Shown here: in pieces, positions 59,857 to 64,000 of the stretch
How the letters are laid out: the number at the start of each line of letters is the position of its first letter
How positions within the stretch are numbered: the first letter of the stretch is position 1
Assembly (NCBI GenBank): GCA_026545765.1
Contig: CM048844.1
Location: forward strand, 16,066,237-16,130,236
Origin: Plantago major
Taxonomy: Eukaryota > Streptophyta > Magnoliopsida > Lamiales > Plantaginaceae
Direction: 5' to 3'
DNA length: 64,000 nt
The notes under the pieces: generated by a model
The model's input: only the letters and a program-made list of their open reading frames with translations
Database searches by the model: none
Told to the model about the DNA's origin: nothing
Translations under genes and position numbers: made by a program

Positions 59857-61355
59857 GTCCTCACCATCTCCTCGGACTCGGTTCTTACCATCTCCTCGGA
59901 GCTGGCTCTCACCAAGTCCTCGGAGTAGGTCCTCACCATCTCCTCGAAGTCGGTCCTCACCGTCGCCTCGGACCCAGTGCTTACCATCTCCTCAGAGTCG
60001 GTCCTCACCGTCGCCTCGAACCTGGTGCTTACCATCTCCCCAGAGCAGGTCCTCACCATCTCCTCGAAGTCGTTCCTCACCGTCGCCTCAGACCCGGTTC
60101 TTACCATCTCCTCGGAGCTGGTCCTTACCAAGTCCTCGGAGCAGGTCCTCATCATCTCCTCGGAGTCGGTCCTCACCGTCGCCTCGGACCCAGTTCTTAC
60201 CAAGTCCTCGGAGCAGGTCCTCATCATTTCCTCGGAGTCGATCCTCACCGTCGCCTCGGACCCGGTTCTTACCATCTCCTCGGAGCAGGTCCTAACCATC
60301 TTCTCAGAGTCGGTCCTCCGCCGTCGCTTGGACCTGGTTCTTACCATCTCCTCGGAGCAGGTTATCACCATCTCCTCGGAACAGGTCCTCACCATCTCCT
60401 CGAAGTCGGTCCTCAACGTCGCCTCGGACCCGGTTCTTACCATCTCCTCGGAGCTGGCTCTCACCAAGTCCTGGGAGCAGGTCCTCACCATCTCCTCGGA
60501 GTCGATCCTCACCGTCGCCTCGAACCCGGTTCTTACCATCTCCTCGAAGCAAGTCCTCACCATCTTCTCGGAGTCGGTCCTCACCGTCGCCTCGGACCCG
60601 GTTCTTACCATCTCCTCGGAGTAGGTCCTCACCATCTCCGCGGAGTCGGTCCTCACCGTCGCTTGGACCTGGTTCTTACCATCTCCTCGGAGCAGGTTCT
60701 CACTATCTCCTCGAAGCAGGTTCTCACCACCTCCTCGGAGTAGGTCCTCACCATCTCCTCGGACCCGGTTCTTACCATCTCCTCGGAGCTGGCTCTCACC
60801 AAGTCCTCGGAGCAGGTCCTCATCATCTCCTCGAAGTCGGTGCTCACTGTCACCTCGGACCCGGTGCTTACCATCTCCTCAAAGTCGGTCCTCACCGTCG
60901 CCTCGGACCCGGTGCTTACCATATCCTCGGAGTAGGTCCTCACCATCTCCTCGAAGTCGGTCCTCACCGTTGCCTTGGACCCGGTTCTTACCATCTCCTC
61001 GGAGCTGGTCCTTACCATCTCCTCGGAGCAGGTCCTCACCATCTCCTCGGAGTCGGTCCTCACCGTCGCCTCGGACCCGGTTCTTACCATCTTCTCAGAG
61101 CAGGTCCTCACCATCTCCTCGGAGTCGGTCCTCACCGTCGCCTCGGACCCGGTTCTTACCATCTCCTCGGAGTAGGTCCTCACCATCTCCTCGGAGTCGG
61201 TCCTCACCGTCGCTTGGACCTGGTTCTTACCATCTCCTCGGAGCAGGTTCTCACCATCTCCTCGGAGTAGGTCCTCACCATCTCCTCGGACCAGGCTCTT
61301 ACCATGTCCTCGGACCTGGTTCTTACGATATCCTCGGAGCGGGTCCTTGACCATG
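59857..61355. repeat. 24-bp minisatellite, about 62 units
   Basis: Unit consensus is GTCCTCACCATCTCCTCGGAGYNG, with variants GTTCTTACCATC and GTCCTCACCGTCGCCTCGGACC. A 72-bp three-unit pattern is frequent and larger blocks recur (GCTTGGACCTGGTTCTTACC at about 60328, 60661 and 61213). Because 24 is a multiple of 3 and the unit lacks stops, both strands are open for hundreds of codons (VRTDSEEM-type repeats on minus, VLTISSES-type on plus). I treat these as artefacts of the repeat. Confidence 0.95.
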
Positions 61356-61798
61356 TCTTAGAGATCGCATACTAAGGTCAAACTACGTCCTCCGGACCAA
61401 CTAAGTGAGACACTCATTGTTCTATAAATATCCGACACTTGCTACCAATTTGGCTAGGATAGCCTTCTAACGCCAAAGTGGCTAGGACCGTCTCCAACGC
61501 CAAAGTAGCCAGGACTAGTCTCCTACCACCAGAGTGGCTAGGACAAGCATCTTACACCTTTAGCTGCACAAGCAAAAGTGAGGCCAACTCCATAAGCTTA
61601 AAAGCTAGGAGATACTTTCAAAGGTTGGGATTTGTTTATTTCGAATCCCGATCTCCAATTTCGCTGGCTTCTCTTGAAACAGAGAACCGAAAATAATGCT
61701 CTACAGTTTTCGATGAAAAAGTAAGTATTCTGACTTAACTTGAAATCATCATTTTCATACATTCACATTCATTGCATCATTCATTCATGCATTCATTT
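61356..61798 (+). other. end of element 3 or flanking sequence, with promoter-like start
   Basis: CTATAAATAT at 61422-61431 is followed by four diverged units of GCCAAAGTGGCTAGGAC (61450-61545) and, at about 61720, a consensus donor AAA|GTAAGT. The arrangement (TATA, leader, donor) resembles the antisense-gene leader of element 2 but the sequences do not obviously align. No coding region follows before the next LTR. Confidence 0.35.
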
Positions 61799-63488
61799 TG
61801 TTGGTCCAGATAACGGCAAAGTAAAAGACTAGAGAGGGGGGGGGGGGTGAATAGTCTTTTAAAAACTTTTGTCGATAACAAATATTTCTCAGATATCTGA
61901 ATGGATATCTGATACTTAGAATCAGAGTGCGGAAGACTTAATAAAGATAAGTGCGAAAACATTAATAAGTGTGTGTGTTCTTTGAAGTATAAATACAGAA
62001 ACGTAAATGACACAGCAAGTATAGTGGTATCTGGAGGTGGCGTAATCCTCCAACTAATCCACTTCGGTCTATCAGAGACCTAGAATTCACTAGAACAGAT
62101 AATTGAGATTTTCTTACAATAATCCTATTCTAAGATTCTTAACAATTGGTTCCCAACCAAATGTTCCCCCTGAGTTGTTCCCCGGCTTTCACAGCCAAGT
62201 ACTTCCTATACTCAGAAACCTTTGAGTTATTCCCTAGCTTCCCAAGCTAAGTACTTCCTATACTCAATAACCTTGGAGTTATTCCTTAGTTTCCCAAATC
62301 AAGTACTTCCTATACTCCGGTAACCTTGGAGTTATTCCCTGATTTTTCAAACTAAGTACTTCCTGTACTCCACGCCGGTTTTGGTGTTGGTTTCGGTTTG
62401 AGTTGTCAGATGAGCGTCTTAATAACTTCTCAGTTATTCAGATAGCTCTGTGAACTAAGTTACTTAATACACTTTACAGCGTATGGTATCTTGTTCGATT
62501 TCTTGACCAAGTCTTATGATATCTGTTCAAGAGAATGAATCTCAGATAGTTGATCTTTTGATTCAACTCCTTCACAGATAGCTTTGCTTGTTTAGGATCA
62601 GGACACTTAGAACTTCAGTGTTTACTCAAGATCAAAAGCTTTAGTCGCAACAGAAAGCTTTGAGGATAAGTAAGTTGCTTTGAGAGAGTAGGATGTTCAG
62701 AGTTCTATGTTTCAGCGTATGCAGTGTGTGTCTCTCAAGCTGTCTAAGTGTTGATATTTATAGATGAATTTGAGTGCCGTTTGAATAGTATCCGTTGGGC
62801 TCAAATTCAAACTATCGATATCTGTGTATAGTACTGTAGCAGGTTTTGTCTTCTTCTCAGAAGTTGCCGTTGCTTTTATTCAGACATCTCTGTCCGTGCA
62901 TTAAATGCATTGTACTATACTGTTTGTCCTGTAGTGTCAACGGAACTATGCTTTGTATCAGAGACTAGACTTGTTGTCTGATTCTTTGCACGTCCTTATC
63001 TTCATTCTTCAGATACCACTTGTATTTATTGAAACAACTTTGTTTGCAATATATGTTTCTCTTTCAGAAACGTGGTTAACGCTCAAGGTATCTGAGAATA
63101 GATATCTGTGGACACTTTCCTTGTCTTCAGATATGTATCTCATTTCTCAGATATCTCTTGTGACACAGTTTGTTTGAAATCGCGTGTTCCTAAGATATCC
63201 GCTAAGATATCTGAACAATGATTGATAATCTTGTGCGATTTTCTTAGTCTTCAATTCTTGTTGAGCTTTACCTTGGATGTCTTCTTCTTGGTCTTCTCTT
63301 CATAAAATAAAAATTACATTTTGAGACCTAACATCCTATACAAGATTAGCTAGACTATCATACTTAGTGGGTTTCCTCTTTTACAATGTTCAAGTGAACC
63401 AAGAGTACTAATCACCTTTCTGAGACTAAGATAAGTCATCATGTTGCTGAACAAAATCAAAACAGATATTCTAACAAAATATCTAACA
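61799..63488 (-). repeat. 3' LTR of a fourth LTR retroelement (large LTR)
   Basis: On the minus strand it begins TGTTAGATATTTTG at 63488, directly after the polypurine tract GGGGGAAATT (63489-63498), and ends CTGGACCAACA at 61799. TATAAATATC lies at about 62753-62762 in the same orientation, and a run of C is near its end (plus strand GAGAGGGGGGGGGGG). Length 1.69 kb. A long LTR with a CCCCCTCTCTAGTC-type end suggests a Copia Sirevirus/Maximus element, but without pol this is inference. Confidence 0.65.
62173..62385. repeat. tandem repeat in the fourth LTR, four units of about 55-60 bp
   Basis: Each unit contains GAGTTATTCCCTAGCTTCCC and AAGTACTTCCTATACTC. Units diverge by 10-20 percent. Confidence 0.85.
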
Positions 63489-63859
63489 AATTTCCCCCAT
63501 TTTGATCAGTCAACGATGACTATCTTCCCTATTACAAATCTGGATGAGGAAACAATCCACCACTTAATCATTTCTTAAGATCTTTCAAATCATATAATTA
63601 AGTGCGGAAAGTAGACATCAACCAAATCACAAGGTGTGATCTTTGCTGACAAGTTATCTTTTATAGAATACTATCTGAGAGTAAGTTCTTCAGATAAATC
63701 GCAACTAAAGATTACAGATAACTTAAATACATGATACAGTTAAGCTCAGTCAGCAAAAATACAAAAACTACTTAGTAAATTAGGACAACAGGAGTAACCA
63801 AGCTCCAAGTAAACATCCTAAAGAACTAGTCTTCAAGTCTTTAGCAGTGTTTCTATGGA
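63489..63859 (-). other. 3' untranslated internal region of the fourth element
   Basis: Between the stop at 63860 and the LTR. It begins with the polypurine tract (63489-63498, minus strand GGGGGAAATT). The rest is AT-rich with TATCTGA-type words and no open frame. Confidence 0.5.
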
Positions 63860-64000
63860 TCAGTCTGCAAATTTCCTATCTCCAAACCTTCTGATGTCAT
63901 CAGAGTAATCATAAAGAAGAGTTCTGACCAGCATCTCTGTTTCTCTGGCAAATCCACAGATTTCTTTGTAGGTTTTGGCAGGATTTTTCTTTGAAAAATG
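63860..64000 (-). CDS. C-terminal end of the last gene of the fourth LTR element
   Basis: The minus-strand frame is open from the window edge for 46 codons (contains AKTYKEICGFARETEMLV and DDIRRFGDRKFAD), then TGA at 63862-63860. It sits about 370 bp inside the 3' LTR, in the same orientation, where Sirevirus-type elements can carry an extra gene after pol. No reverse-transcriptase or RNase H motif is visible, so it is probably such an extra gene. The start lies outside the window. Confidence 0.45.
   Translation of the reverse strand, partial: HFSKKNPAKTYKEICGFARETEMLVRTLLYDYSDDIRRFGDRKFAD

Noticed and set aside
59682..61354. Long open frames on both strands (up to 324 codons) with 8-residue repeats such as VRTDSEEM or VLTISSES
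   Set aside because: They are produced by a 24-bp tandem repeat without stop codons; they change frame midway, have no proper start region, and both strands are open at once.

Overview
This is nuclear DNA of a flowering plant, dominated by nested transposable elements around one disease-resistance (NLR) gene. The evidence is spliced genes with GT-AG introns, plant-type LTR retrotransposons of the Ty3/Gypsy Tat lineage, CACTA (En/Spm) transposons, a plant LINE, MITEs, a MULE-like element and an Rx-type CC-NB-LRR. The NLR style (an SSKYIVGFEDEA linker before the NB domain) resembles asterid R1/Rx-like genes. Placement in asterids, perhaps Lamiales, is inference only. There are no bacterial-style operons, rRNA, tRNA or CRISPR.

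Layout. 1-3.1 kb: a possible gene 3' end, a Stowaway-like MITE and a broken LINE on the minus strand. 3.1-27.3 kb: a nest. A Copia-like LTR retroelement (LTRs at 3122 and 26483-27310) was entered by Tat element 1 (from 3431, plus strand, 3' end lost near 15.98 kb), by truncated CACTA material (15.98-20.30 kb) and by an intact-ended CACTA element (20458-26117, TTT target duplication). 28.2-31.6 kb: the NLR, minus strand, two exons. 31.6-38.5 kb: AT-rich spacer, a 1.1-kb MULE-like element with perfect 9-bp target duplications, a solo Tat LTR, MITEs and a degenerate tandem array. 38562-52711: Tat element 2, minus strand, with both LTRs. 52.7-58.1 kb: duplicated AT-rich repeats, an (AT)n tract, a foldback of two Helitron-like ends and a CACTA end. 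58152-61.8 kb: a third, truncated Tat-type element carrying a 1.5-kb 24-bp minisatellite. 61799-64000: the 3' LTR and the end of the last gene of a fourth, large-LTR element on the minus strand.

The most interesting content is in Tat elements 1 and 2. Between pol and the 3' LTR each carries a gene module on the opposite strand. It has its own TATA box, a leader exon with a 5'-UTR intron, a three-exon coding region whose two coding introns are exactly 131 and 81 bp in both copies, and a second small antisense reading frame (93 codons in copy 1). The antisense genes share a 3' hairpin, CGGGGTATGCCCCG. Extra antisense genes are known in Tat-lineage elements (for example Grande and RIRE2). The two-gene arrangement, shared hairpin and possible shared spliced leader are the parts that merit follow-up. 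gag-pol is broken in both copies, so neither copy is autonomous as read here.

The NLR is the only clear host gene. It is open throughout but carries two oddities: the MHD motif reads VHV, and a short duplication has doubled the exon-1 splice donor, with both donors in the same phase.
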